64,000 bases of DNA. Origin: Sphingorhabdus sp. SMR4y (GTDB lineage: Bacteria > Pseudomonadota > Alphaproteobacteria > Sphingomonadales > Sphingomonadaceae). Under the pieces are notes generated by a model that saw only the letters and a program-made list of their open reading frames with translations, ran no database searches and was not told where the DNA came from. The position numbers and the translations under genes were made by a program. The stretch covers positions 2,227,001-2,291,000 of the forward strand of contig NZ_CP022336.1 in assembly GCF_002218195.1 (NCBI RefSeq). The letters run 5' to 3'. Shown here one piece after another: positions 18,593-27,093 of the stretch (position 1 is the stretch's first letter; every line of letters begins with the position of its first letter).

Positions 18593-19704
18593 GAGGCGGC
18601 CCCGTGGCCCAGAGCCAGATAATCATCGGACTGCATCTCGAGCAGCCGCGACGCGGTGCGCTCGAACTCGAAAGCCCCGTCCCCTTCCGGATAGAGAGCA
18701 TCCGGCTCGGCGTCCGCACTGGCCAAGAGCTTGACCCGATATTCGTAGAGCGCGTCGATCAGCGTGACAAAGCGCGCCGCCTCGTTGCGATTCTCCTTGG
18801 AGAGTACCGGTATGCCGACAATGATCACGCTGTGATAATGGCGCGCAATCGCCAGATAATCCTGCGCGCCCCGGGCTTCTGCACAAAGACGTTTGAACGA
18901 GAAGACACCGACACCCTTCAGCGATTTCGGGACGGTCAGCATCCGCCCGCCCTGCACCTCTATCTCGGCCGAAGGCACATGGGCGCGATCCTCGGGCGGA
19001 TAGTCGGTCAGGCGGAAAAAGGCTTCGCTCAACGCCCGGGTTGCCGCCTCGCCATTGGGCACATGCCACAGGTCCACATCGCCCAGCCGCTCGCGCCGGT
19101 AATCGGTCGGCCCGTTAAGCGAAATGACATCGAGCCTGGTCTTGAGCAATTCTATGAAGGGCAGAAAATGCTCGCGGTTGAGTCCATTCTTGTAAAGATC
19201 ATCGGGCGGGCGGTTGGAGGTGGTCACAATCGTCACCCCGGCCTCGACGAGTCCGGTGAACAGGCGCGACATGATCATCGCATCGGCGCTGTTGTTGACC
19301 ACCATTTCGTCAAAGGCGAGAAAGCGCGCTTCGCTGGCCAAAGCGGCAGCAACCGGCAATATCGGATCGCCCAGTTCCTTTTTACGCTCCTCACGAATGC
19401 GGGCGTGCACATCGAGCATGAATTCGTGGAAATGCGCCCGCTTTTTCCGCTGAATGTCGAGACCATTGTAGAAAAGGTCCATCAGCATCGACTTGCCGCG
19501 CCCGACCCCGCCCCACATGTAAATGCCTTCCGGCGCCTGCGGTTTCTTGCCAAAGGCCCGCCACAATATGCTGCCCCTCGGCGGGACGGCTTCGAGTTCC
19601 TCCTGCAGTCGGGCAAGCCGTTTGGCGCAGGCTTCCTGATCGGGATCGGGTTTCAGTTCCCCTTGCGCGATCAGATTCAGATAGCGCTGGTAGAAGCTGC
19701 TCAT
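18589..19704 (-). CDS. zapE: Cell division ATPase ZapE (AFG1-like)
   Basis: This 371-residue P-loop ATPase of the AFG1/ZapE family has its Walker A at GGVGRGKS with Lys71 and its Walker B-like segment LAFDEMVVNN. ZapE associates with the division ring in other proteobacteria. It shares a four-base overlap with the upstream thioesterase (ATGA) and ends on the same CTAG as the convergent kinase gene. The gene order thioesterase-zapE behind sdhB suggests a small operon. Confidence 0.94.
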   Translation of the reverse strand: MSSFYQRYLNLIAQGELKPDPDQEACAKRLARLQEELEAVPPRGSILWRAFGKKPQAPEGIYMWGGVGRGKSMLMDLFYNGLDIQRKKRAHFHEFMLDVHARIREERKKELGDPILPVAAALASEARFLAFDEMVVNNSADAMIMSRLFTGLVEAGVTIVTTSNRPPDDLYKNGLNREHFLPFIELLKTRLDVISLNGPTDYRRERLGDVDLWHVPNGEAATRALSEAFFRLTDYPPEDRAHVPSAEIEVQGGRMLTVPKSLKGVGVFSFKRLCAEARGAQDYLAIARHYHSVIIVGIPVLSKENRNEAARFVTLIDALYEYRVKLLASADAEPDALYPEGDGAFEFERTASRLLEMQSDDYLALGHGAAS

Positions 19705-20195
19705 CGGATATCGGATTTCTGGCGCGGGGCCTTTTTCACAATGGCAGTGAAAGAGGCCATATTGTCCCGCCCGTCTTCGCCCTGCACCACCAGTCCGCGC
19801 ATGAACAGGAAGCGGCCCGTTTCGCGCGTAATCTCGACTTGCGCCTCAAGCGGTTCATCCATTCGGGCAGAACCGAGAAAATGCGTCTGCAATTCGAGCG
19901 TGACCGCATAGCCGGACGGGCCGAGATCGAGCACCTGCATGGCGGCGAACAACGAACAGTCGATGAAGCCCATCATCGTTCCGCCATGGACCGCGTCGCC
20001 GAGATTGCGGTGCTTGCGTTCCGGAAACATCCGGACCCGGGCGATAGTCTCGTCGAGCCCGTCACCGCCGCGCCGAACGATCATCTTCCCCAGAAAACTG
20101 TTATAGCAATCGGGATCGTTCAGCTGCCAGATCTTCCAGTCCGGATTGTCCGGATCGGGATCGGTAATAACAAAATCACGCTCTGCTTCAGACAT
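19701..20195 (-). CDS. PaaI-family hotdog thioesterase
   Basis: This 164-residue protein has the hotdog-fold signature HGGTMMGFIDCSLFAA in its middle, typical of PaaI-like acyl-CoA thioesterases, followed by strands such as YAVTLELQTHFLGSA. It would hydrolyse an acyl-CoA; the acyl group cannot be deduced. The start lies 21 bases after the sdhB stop and the end overlaps zapE by four bases, so it is the middle gene of an sdhB-thioesterase-zapE set. Confidence 0.9.
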   Translation of the reverse strand: MSEAERDFVITDPDPDNPDWKIWQLNDPDCYNSFLGKMIVRRGGDGLDETIARVRMFPERKHRNLGDAVHGGTMMGFIDCSLFAAMQVLDLGPSGYAVTLELQTHFLGSARMDEPLEAQVEITRETGRFLFMRGLVVQGEDGRDNMASFTAIVKKAPRQKSDIR

Positions 20196-20216
20196 GAATG
20201 GGCGCCGGCGTCCGAA

Positions 20217-20999
20217 TCAGACTTCGCGCGAAGCGGTCATCTTCTTGATTTCGGCAATAGCCTTGGCTGGCGACAGGCCCTTGGGACAGGCATTGGCGCA
20301 GTTCATGATCGTGTGACAGCGATAGAGCCGGAATGGATCTTCCAGTTCGTCGAGCCGTTCGCCGGTCATTTCGTCGCGGCTGTCGGCGAGCCAGCGATAG
20401 GCCTGCAACAGAATCGCAGGTCCGAGGAATTTGTCGCTGTTCCACCAGTAGCTCGGGCAACTGGTTTGGCAGCAGGCGCATAATATACACTCGTACAGGC
20501 CGTCCAGTTTGCTGCGATCTTCCGGCGACTGCAGGCGTTCCTTGCCCGATGGCGTCGGCGTGACCGTTTTCAGCCACGGCTGGATCGACGCATATTGCGC
20601 GTAGAAATGGGTGAAATCCGGAACCAGATCCTTGATGACTTCCATATGCGGCAGTGGCGTGATGGTAACCTTGCTCCCGCAATCTTCGATCGCTGTAGTG
20701 CAGGCCAGACCATTTTTGCCATTGATGTTCATCGCGCAGGAACCGCAGATGCCTTCGCGGCAGGACCGGCGGAAGGTCAGCGTGGCGTCCTGCTCCGACT
20801 TCATCTTGATCAGCGCATCGAGCACCATCGGTCCGCAATCATCGGTGTCGATCTCAAACGTGTCATAACGCGGATTTTCGCCCTTGTCGGGATCATAGCG
20901 ATAGACTTTGAAAGGTCGCTTTTTGCCGTTGGTCAACGCCTGGTGCAATTCGCCCGTCTTGCGGATCTTGCTATTCTTGGGGAGCGTGAAAGTAGCCAT
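20217..20999 (-). CDS. sdhB: Succinate dehydrogenase iron-sulfur subunit
   Basis: This 260-residue subunit carries electrons from the flavoprotein to quinone in complex II. The N-terminal [2Fe-2S] cysteines are in [13 protein letters not shown] and NGLACTTA. The C-terminal ferredoxin-like domain has [13 protein letters not shown] and [15 protein letters not shown] for the [4Fe-4S] and [3Fe-4S] clusters. SdhC, SdhD and SdhA are not adjacent: the upstream neighbour is an esterase. The gene is nevertheless near the other TCA genes of the window. Confidence 0.97.
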   Translation of the reverse strand: MATFTLPKNSKIRKTGELHQALTNGKKRPFKVYRYDPDKGENPRYDTFEIDTDDCGPMVLDALIKMKSEQDATLTFRRSCREGICGSCAMNINGKNGLACTTAIEDCGSKVTITPLPHMEVIKDLVPDFTHFYAQYASIQPWLKTVTPTPSGKERLQSPEDRSKLDGLYECILCACCQTSCPSYWWNSDKFLGPAILLQAYRWLADSRDEMTGERLDELEDPFRLYRCHTIMNCANACPKGLSPAKAIAEIKKMTASREV

Positions 21000-21103
21000 G
21001 TCTGTCGGATTCCCTTGTTCTGCGGATCGGCATAACCAAGAAGTGTCGCTATCTCAACAGTTTTGCACTGCAAAAAAGACTAGGGGGCTTCCAATTCCTG
21101 CAA

Positions 21104-21988
21104 TCACCGGTGGCGGTCGAAAAAGGCGACCATGTCATCGAGCACCGGGGCTTTGTGACGAAACGGCTTGGCCAGGGCCATCATGATCTCGAGATGGTCG
21201 ATATCGGGATATTCGACATATTCAGCATCGCCGCCCGCAGCGAGAATCTTGTCGCGCAGAATCTTGCTATTCCGGGGCCTCACCTGGGTGTCATTGCTGC
21301 CACTGGAAAGCCACAGGGGCGGGGCATCGGGCCGCACGAAATTGACCGGCTGAGTCATTTCCGGCGCCGGATACTGACCAAAGCTCTGCTTCGTGGTTTC
21401 GGAATCAAACGGATAGAAATCATAGGGGCCAGCCAGCGCCGCCACGCCCTGTATCAGGTCCGGTGACTTGCCGTGCCGGCCCAGCCACTGGCGGTCCAGC
21501 GCGAGCATGATGGCATTATAGGCGCCGGCGGATTGGCCGGACAGAAATATCCGCTCCGGGTCACCGCCGTATGGCTCGATATTGTCGTGCACCCAGGCCA
21601 GCGCCTTGGCGCTGTCTTCCAGAAAGCCTGGAAAGCGGGTGTCAGGGAAGAGCCGGTAGTCGGGTAGCACGACCATATAGCCGCGATTGGCCAGCGCCCG
21701 TCCGGTAAAAGCATATTGATCCTTCGCGCCGGCGCGCCAACCGCCTCCATAAATGAAAAACACGACCGGCAGCGGTTTCTGCGCAACAGTTTTCGGGGCC
21801 CAGATGTTGAGCGCCAGCCCCAGGTTTTCGTCATAGATCTGGTCTTGTACCAGCAACCTGGCGTCGCTGTCGCCCGGCATGACATTATTGACCATATCCA
21901 GCTGCTTCGGTCCCGGCTGCGCGAAGAACCACCAGGCAAATCCCCCGCAGACGAGGATCAGCGCCAGAATCGTGAACAGCCATTTCAT
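21104..21988 (-). CDS. Alpha/beta hydrolase, carboxylesterase-like
   Basis: This 294-residue hydrolase has an N-terminal membrane anchor or uncleaved signal (LFTILALILVCGGFAWWFF). The oxyanion motif is FIYGGGWRAG, the nucleophile is the serine of SGQSAGAYN, and acid/base residues are likely in the C-terminal DIDHLEIM. It belongs to the hormone-sensitive-lipase/BD-FAE-like esterases. ATG 21988, directly before the hydrophobic anchor, is chosen over a start 36 bases upstream. It is separated from sdhB by 104 bases. Confidence 0.87.
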   Translation of the reverse strand: MKWLFTILALILVCGGFAWWFFAQPGPKQLDMVNNVMPGDSDARLLVQDQIYDENLGLALNIWAPKTVAQKPLPVVFFIYGGGWRAGAKDQYAFTGRALANRGYMVVLPDYRLFPDTRFPGFLEDSAKALAWVHDNIEPYGGDPERIFLSGQSAGAYNAIMLALDRQWLGRHGKSPDLIQGVAALAGPYDFYPFDSETTKQSFGQYPAPEMTQPVNFVRPDAPPLWLSSGSNDTQVRPRNSKILRDKILAAGGDAEYVEYPDIDHLEIMMALAKPFRHKAPVLDDMVAFFDRHR

Positions 21989-22224
21989 ATAAATGGCCTT
22001 AGCCAGACGTTCGGGCGCTTGCAATGGCGCTCAGACCGCGCGGCTGTTAGGGATATGGAAGTGCCGTGACTATGCAGGACAGAGGTTTGATCCGCCTGCT
22101 CATTGCCCGGGGCCGAACGATATGCGAAACGATGACGCAAAGCTGCGCATGACAATCGAGAGATAGAAAAAGCCGAATTTTGCGATAAAGAGAGGCTCAA
22201 CCGTCTGATGATGAATAGGAAAAG

Positions 22225-23583
22225 TTGAGATCCGTGTCAGAAAATAGGCTTTTCAGATGGTTCAGCAGCGAAGATTCGCTGGTCCGCGTGTTCCGGAACA
22301 GTAGCTGGCTGTTCTCCGCCAAGGGTGTCGGTGCGGTCCTGAGCATCTTCTATCTTGCGATATTGACCCGTACGCTCGGGGTTGCCGGCTTTGGTGAATT
22401 CATGGTCATCGTCGGAGCGATCCAGGTACTGGCAGCGGTCCTGAAACTCCAGACCTGGCAGGCAGTGGTACAATTTGGCGTGCCCTATCTGCTTGCCGGA
22501 CAGCAGCTGGCCTTTCGAAAATTGTCGGCTCAAAGCTTCTGGATCGAACTGACCGGTGGCCTGGTTGCCTGCGCGGCCCTGTGGCTGATGCTGCCGTACG
22601 GTGCGGACCAATTTGGCTGGAGCGAACCGGTAGAACAGGCGATTCTGGGCTATGGCGTGATCGTATTCCTGTCGGTCCGGTCGACACCTACCGGCATATT
22701 GCGGGCACAGGACCGCTTTGGCGGCAATGCCTTTGGCGATGCCATCATTCCGATCATCCGTTTCGCCGGATCTCTGGCGCTGTTCCTGACCCTGCCGTCG
22801 ATGACCGGTTTCCTGATTGTCTGGGGCCTTTCGGAATTTGTCAGTTTCCTGGTCATGTGGCTGATGGTCTGGCGCCGGCACGAGCAAAACCATCCGCTTC
22901 GCAGCACCACGACCCGGCCGGCAGTCTCGCCCGGTCTCAAGGAATTTGCCGCCTTTCTGCTGTTCACCAATCTCGTCTTTCTGATCAGTGTGATCCGCGA
23001 ACGGCTGGTGGTCGTCATCGTCGGTTTCTTTGTCGGTCCCGCGGCAGCCGGACTGTTTCGTCTGGCCGACCAGATCGCCAACAGTCTCAACCGGCTTGCA
23101 GAGGTGTTTGCCCGCCCGCTTTTTTCCGAGTTGTCCCGCCTGTTCGCCATCGGTCAGTCCCGCAAATCCAGGGCTCTTTTCTGGCGATCCCTTAAGGTTT
23201 CGGCGCTGAGCGGCGGTGTCCTGTTCCTCTGCCTGCTGCTGTTCGGTGAAAATATCATCAGCCTGATTTCCGGCCCGGAATATCTTGCCGCCTTCCCGCT
23301 GCTGCTGTTGCTGGGGGCCGCGACCATCATCAGCCTGGCCGGGCTGGGCCTGGAACCTTTGCTTCAAGCCGCCGGAAGAGCCAGGAATGCGCTGCTGGTC
23401 CGGCTGGCCGGCCTGATCGCGCTCGGGCTTCTTATGGCCTTCCTGCTGCCAAATTTCGGCACGATTGGCGCAGCCTGGGCGATGCTGATATCTGCAGTAG
23501 TGACCAGCATCATCCTGCTCGTTTCAAGCAGGGCCGTGATCAGCAAACCCCGGCAACCCGTTCCGAAATTGCACCGGCCATAA
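22225..23583 (+). CDS. Oligosaccharide flippase family membrane protein
   Basis: This 452-residue protein has about 12-14 membrane helices and the layout of Wzx-like flippases in the MATE/MVF superfamily (KGVGAVLSIFYLAILTRTLGVAGFGEFM at the N-terminus, VGFFVGPAAAGLFRLADQIA in the middle). It probably moves lipid-linked sugars across the inner membrane. No glycosyltransferase genes adjoin it. The start is uncertain: TTG 22225 has AGGA four bases upstream, while GTG 22234 is a less well-spaced alternative. Its stop codon lies inside a bidirectional terminator hairpin. Confidence 0.85.
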   Translation: MRSVSENRLFRWFSSEDSLVRVFRNSSWLFSAKGVGAVLSIFYLAILTRTLGVAGFGEFMVIVGAIQVLAAVLKLQTWQAVVQFGVPYLLAGQQLAFRKLSAQSFWIELTGGLVACAALWLMLPYGADQFGWSEPVEQAILGYGVIVFLSVRSTPTGILRAQDRFGGNAFGDAIIPIIRFAGSLALFLTLPSMTGFLIVWGLSEFVSFLVMWLMVWRRHEQNHPLRSTTTRPAVSPGLKEFAAFLLFTNLVFLISVIRERLVVVIVGFFVGPAAAGLFRLADQIANSLNRLAEVFARPLFSELSRLFAIGQSRKSRALFWRSLKVSALSGGVLFLCLLLFGENIISLISGPEYLAAFPLLLLLGAATIISLAGLGLEPLLQAAGRARNALLVRLAGLIALGLLMAFLLPNFGTIGAAWAMLISAVVTSIILLVSSRAVISKPRQPVPKLHRP

Positions 23584-23610
23584 AAAAGGCGACCCGCAGG
23601 CCGCCTTTTT
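23583..23610. terminator. Bidirectional terminator between flippase and rpsI
   Basis: AAAAAGGCG at 23583-23591 pairs with CGCCTTTTT at 23602-23610, giving a GC-rich stem with A-tract and T-tract on either side. It can stop transcription of the plus-strand flippase and of the minus-strand rplM-rpsI operon. The left arm begins at the last base of the flippase stop codon. Confidence 0.85.
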
Positions 23611-23631
23611 CGCAATTCGGTTCCGGTTGGC

Positions 23632-24171
23632 TTAACGCTTGGAGAACTGGAAGCTCTTACGCGCTTTTGCCTTACCATATTTCTTACGCTCAACCTTACG
23701 GCTGTCACGGGTAAGAAAGCCTTCTGCCTTCACGGCGGAACGCAAAGCCGGTTCGTATTTTGTCAGGGCTTGCGAGATACCGTGCTTGACGGCACCAGCC
23801 TGTCCCGAAAGACCGCCGCCTTTGACCGTGGCGTCAACATCATATTGACCTTCACGCTCGGTGATTGCGAAGACCTGATTGAGAACCAGACGCAAAGTCG
23901 GGCGGGCGAAATAGGTTTCCTGATCACGGCCATTGATCGTGATCTTGCCCTTGCCGGGTTTCAGCCATACGCGCGCAATCGCGTCTTTCCGGCGACCGGT
24001 TGCATAGGCACGTCCGAATTTGTCCAGCTCCTGCTCGCGCAAAGGCATGGTGGATACGGGCGGCTCGGAAGTTCCAACTTCGGCATCCGCATCGGCGCTA
24101 GCCGGCGCATCGACCACAGCGGGGCCAGCGATATCTTTAAGATCAGCGAGATCGTTTTTTACGTCAGACAT
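23632..24171 (-). CDS. rpsI: 30S ribosomal protein S9 with N-terminal extension
   Basis: This is ribosomal protein S9, recognised by [34 protein letters not shown] and the C-terminal [17 protein letters not shown] tail that reaches the P site. At 179 residues it is longer than the usual 130 because of an acidic, alanine-rich N-terminal extension of about 48 residues, common in alphaproteobacteria. It begins on the last base of the rplM stop codon (TAATG), which shows coupled translation. Confidence 0.97.
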   Translation of the reverse strand: MSDVKNDLADLKDIAGPAVVDAPASADADAEVGTSEPPVSTMPLREQELDKFGRAYATGRRKDAIARVWLKPGKGKITINGRDQETYFARPTLRLVLNQVFAITEREGQYDVDATVKGGGLSGQAGAVKHGISQALTKYEPALRSAVKAEGFLTRDSRKVERKKYGKAKARKSFQFSKR

Positions 24172-24650
24172 TATGCGCCCACCTTGTTCTTACGGTTCAT
24201 CGAAGCGACGTCGAGCGCCACGGGGTTCTGGCCAGCATAAGGATGCTCGGTGCCGGCAAATACGTGCAGTGCACGCATCTGGGCGAAGCCAAGAGGGCCT
24301 TTGGGGATCATCCGTTCGACAGCTTTTTCCATGACGCGCTCGGGGAAACGGCCTTCGAGGACCTTTTCTGCAGTCGTACCGCTTATACCGCCGGGATGGC
24401 CGGAGTGCTTGTAATAGGTCTTCTGCTTGGTCTTGTTGCCGGTGAACTTCACCTTCTCGGCATTGATCACGATGACATGGTCGCCGCAATCTACGTGAGG
24501 AGTGTAGCTTGGCTTGTGCTTGCCGCGCAGAATATTGGCAATAATCGATGCAACCCGGCCAACGACCAGATCTTCGGCATCAATGATATGCCACTTCTTT
24601 TCGACATCAGCAGGCTTGGCCGACTGTGTCTGTTTCGTGATACCCTTCAT
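24171..24650 (-). CDS. rplM: 50S ribosomal protein L13
   Basis: This 159-residue protein is ribosomal protein L13, shown by [38 protein letters not shown] and [20 protein letters not shown]. It precedes rpsI in the usual two-gene operon. AAGGAG lies upstream of the start at a good distance. The promoter should be in 24651-24691, before the terminator of the upstream ctaA gene. Confidence 0.97.
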   Translation of the reverse strand: MKGITKQTQSAKPADVEKKWHIIDAEDLVVGRVASIIANILRGKHKPSYTPHVDCGDHVIVINAEKVKFTGNKTKQKTYYKHSGHPGGISGTTAEKVLEGRFPERVMEKAVERMIPKGPLGFAQMRALHVFAGTEHPYAGQNPVALDVASMNRKNKVGA

Positions 24651-24691
24651 GGGGTGGCTCCTTCTTGGAGATGGATAGATTCAGAAATAAC

Positions 24692-24715
24692 AAAAGCCGG
24701 ACACGAAGTTCCGGC
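24692..24715 (-). terminator. Terminator downstream of ctaA
   Basis: On the minus strand GCCGGA (24710-24715 region) pairs with TCCGGC (24696-24701) around eight bases, followed by TTTTG. It lies 155 bases after the ctaA stop and just before the rplM leader. The stem is short, so strength is uncertain. The rest of 24716-24870 shows no gene. Confidence 0.5.
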
Positions 24716-24870
24716 CGGCTGCGGCGCTATTGGCGGTGTTTTTCCCGCAAGTCAAGCGAAAGCGGGGCTTTGCTGGCGGGTATAATATTACCAACAGCAA
24801 TTTCCTGCCCGTCGGCTGGCTAGAGCAAAACCCGACCGGGCGCCCCTTGATGATCAGCAATCTACCGGAG

Positions 24871-25944
24871 TCAGGACCGGGATTTCGCTTGTCGTGGCGT
24901 ACGACCAATCAAATGCACGCCCCAGGCCGTCGATGCCACGACCAGCGCCCCCACCGCCTGGTGCAATACTGCCAGATGAATATTGATCCCGGTCATAACC
25001 GTCGCAATTCCGAGCAATATCTGGCTGCCAAAGGCAATATGGATCGCGATAGATGCCCTGCGGTCGATGGTTCGAACATTTCGGGCTAGAACGACGAGAA
25101 AACCCACCGCGACCCATGCCCACCAGCGGTGTATGAAATGGATCAGATAGGGGTCGTTATTGAGCGCATTCCAGATTCCCGCGCCCCAGTCGATCCCGCC
25201 CGGGACAAAATAATCGTTCATGAGCGGCCAGCTGCTCGATACATAGCCAGCGTCCAGACCAGCGGTATAGGCGCCGAACAGCAACTGCACAAACAGCACA
25301 GCAATGGTTGCCAGACCAAATCCCGTCAGCCGCGACGGCTTTATGTTGCCGACCGCCAACTGCCGCAGGTCAAGCGCTGTCCAGACGAGGCCGCCCAATA
25401 TGAAAAGCGCCGTCAGCAAATGGACAGCCAGCCGGAAATGGCTGACATCGGTCCGTTCGCTGAGGCCGGAACTCACCATCCACCAGCCGATCGTCCCCTG
25501 CAAACCGCCGAGGGCCAGCAAAGCCACGAGCCGCCAGCCATAGCCCGAGGGGATCATCCGTTTTGCGGCGAACCAGAGCAGCGGCAAGGCAAAGGCGACG
25601 CCGATCACACGCCCGAGCAGGCGGTGGACCCACTCCCAGAAATAGATGAATTTGAAATCCGCCAGCGTCATGCCCGCCGGCCCATTAATTTCCAGATACT
25701 CGGGGATTTGCTTGTATTTTTCGAACTCTGACAGCCAGTCTGCTTCACTCAGCGGCGGCAGCGCGCCGGTTACCGGTTTCCACTCCGTTATCGAAAGGCC
25801 CGATTCCGTCAGCCGGGTAATACCGCCAACCACCACCATGATGAATACCAGGAAGGCAACGGAGTAGAGCCAGTTGGATATGGCAACGGGGCGAAAGGAA
25901 GTGGCCATGCTTTCTAGCTGCTCTGCGGGGATAGGCTGCATCAT
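24871..25944 (-). CDS. ctaA: Heme A synthase (COX15/CtaA)
   Basis: This 357-residue membrane enzyme oxidises heme O to heme A for aa3-type cytochrome oxidase. It has eight hydrophobic helices and the conserved motifs GGITRLTESGLSITEWKPVTG, FWEWVHRLLGR, HFRLAVHLLTAL, FIHRWWAWV and LHQAVGALV, which supply the heme-binding histidines. It is the long alphaproteobacterial form. It is transcribed away from the MerC/Zur pair, leaving a 139-base divergent promoter region. Confidence 0.95.
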   Translation of the reverse strand: MMQPIPAEQLESMATSFRPVAISNWLYSVAFLVFIMVVVGGITRLTESGLSITEWKPVTGALPPLSEADWLSEFEKYKQIPEYLEINGPAGMTLADFKFIYFWEWVHRLLGRVIGVAFALPLLWFAAKRMIPSGYGWRLVALLALGGLQGTIGWWMVSSGLSERTDVSHFRLAVHLLTALFILGGLVWTALDLRQLAVGNIKPSRLTGFGLATIAVLFVQLLFGAYTAGLDAGYVSSSWPLMNDYFVPGGIDWGAGIWNALNNDPYLIHFIHRWWAWVAVGFLVVLARNVRTIDRRASIAIHIAFGSQILLGIATVMTGINIHLAVLHQAVGALVVASTAWGVHLIGRTPRQAKSRS

Positions 25945-26010
25945 CCCATGCTATTTGGAATCAAATCAGCGGCCTGACAACCAGATTCGCGGAACCATCC
26001 CATAATTTAG

Positions 26011-26033
26011 AAATGATATGTTGTATCTTAACA
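26011..26033. promoter_or_regulatory. Candidate Zur operator before the MerC-like gene
   Basis: An imperfect palindrome, GATA-TGTTG-TATC at 26015-26027 with AT-rich flanks, lies about 55 bases before the MerC-like gene, which is followed by a Zur-type regulator. It loosely resembles the AT-rich Zur boxes of alphaproteobacteria. The region 25945-26083 is also the ctaA promoter region. The assignment rests on position and partial symmetry only. Confidence 0.35.
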
Positions 26034-26083
26034 AGCTTTTTCCTATATCCGGCACACGCAACAAACAAGTGAGACAGTGAGTC

Positions 26084-26491
26084 GTGTTCACGACAGCGAA
26101 ATTCTGGGACAGAGATGGTCTGATGGTCAGGGATGGCCTTTGGGACCGTATCGCAGTGCTTGTTTCCGGCCTGTGCCTTGCGCATTGTGTCGCAACCATC
26201 GCCTTTGTAGCGCTTCTCTCATCGGCAGGCGGCATGTTCCTCAATCCGCTGGTCCATGAAATTGGTCTGGGAATCGCTATTGCCCTTGGTTTCTTTGCTC
26301 TGGGTCGCGGCGTGCTGGATCATGGCTATATCATGCCGGTTGCGGTCGGCAGCCTGGGACTGGGAATGATGATGGGCGCAATCACGCTCGGACATGAAAG
26401 CGGACATGATGGTCGCGAGGTCCTGTATACCATGTTGGGCGTCGGTTTGCTGGCTTTGGCCCATGACCTGAATTACCGCGCCACCCATTAA
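26084..26491 (+). CDS. MerC-domain membrane protein
   Basis: This is a 135-residue protein with four hydrophobic helices and the MerC-like GLCLAHCVAT motif, in which the cysteine pair lies in the first helix. MerC proteins carry mercury in resistance operons; chromosomal MerC-like proteins beside Zur regulators are more likely part of zinc or general metal homeostasis. No mer genes are near. A histidine-rich loop (GHESGHDGRE) could bind metal. GTG 26084 is used here; ATG 26123 (122 residues, directly before the first helix) is equally plausible. Confidence 0.8.
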   Translation: MFTTAKFWDRDGLMVRDGLWDRIAVLVSGLCLAHCVATIAFVALLSSAGGMFLNPLVHEIGLGIAIALGFFALGRGVLDHGYIMPVAVGSLGLGMMMGAITLGHESGHDGREVLYTMLGVGLLALAHDLNYRATH

Positions 26492-26537
26492 GTTTCTGCC
26501 CATTGCCCTTGCGGCGAAACATCCCTAAATTGCCCTT

Positions 26538-26996
26538 ATGGGAAAACATGATCATCATGAGCATCACGGCGAATCCTTGGCCGACGCAGCGCGCGCCAAT
26601 CTGGAGAAATCCGGTGAGAAGTGGACGGATACCAGAGCCGCAATCTTTGAAGCGCTGGCCGGGTTCTCCCGTCCGGCATCGGCCTATGACATTGCCGAGC
26701 TGGTTTCTGCCGCGCGCGGCAAGCGCGTCGCACCGAACAGCGTCTACCGGATACTCGATCTGTTTGTAGCGAATAATCTCGCGATGCGGATCGAAAGCGC
26801 CAACGCCTATCTCGCAAACAGCCATCCCGGTTGCGAGCATGATTGCATTTTTCTGGTCTGCGACAGCTGCGGTGAGGCCACCCACATCGATGACGACCCA
26901 CTGTCCCAGCAAGTGCGCAAAGTGGCAAAGAATCAAGGCTTCAATTCCATCCGACCGGTGATCGAGGTACGCGGCATCTGCCAGAAATGCAGTTGA
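26538..26996 (+). CDS. zur: Fur-family metal-responsive repressor, Zur-like
   Basis: This 152-residue Fur-family regulator has a histidine-rich N-terminus ([10 protein letters not shown]), a winged helix ([36 protein letters not shown]) and a metal-binding dimer domain with CDSCGE and CQKC, the structural zinc cysteines. [13 protein letters not shown] fits the Zur branch better than Fur. Location 46 bases after a MerC-like gene suggests autoregulation of the pair by zinc. The Zur assignment over Fur or Mur is by inspection only. Confidence 0.85.
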   Translation: MGKHDHHEHHGESLADAARANLEKSGEKWTDTRAAIFEALAGFSRPASAYDIAELVSAARGKRVAPNSVYRILDLFVANNLAMRIESANAYLANSHPGCEHDCIFLVCDSCGEATHIDDDPLSQQVRKVAKNQGFNSIRPVIEVRGICQKCS

Positions 26997-27093
26997 TCCG
27001 GTCCACTCGTCAGCAAATGTTAACACGCAGCCTGCTGAAAGTTCGACAGAGCATGGCAATGCCGTTAGAACTGGAATCAAACAGGGAGTAAAT

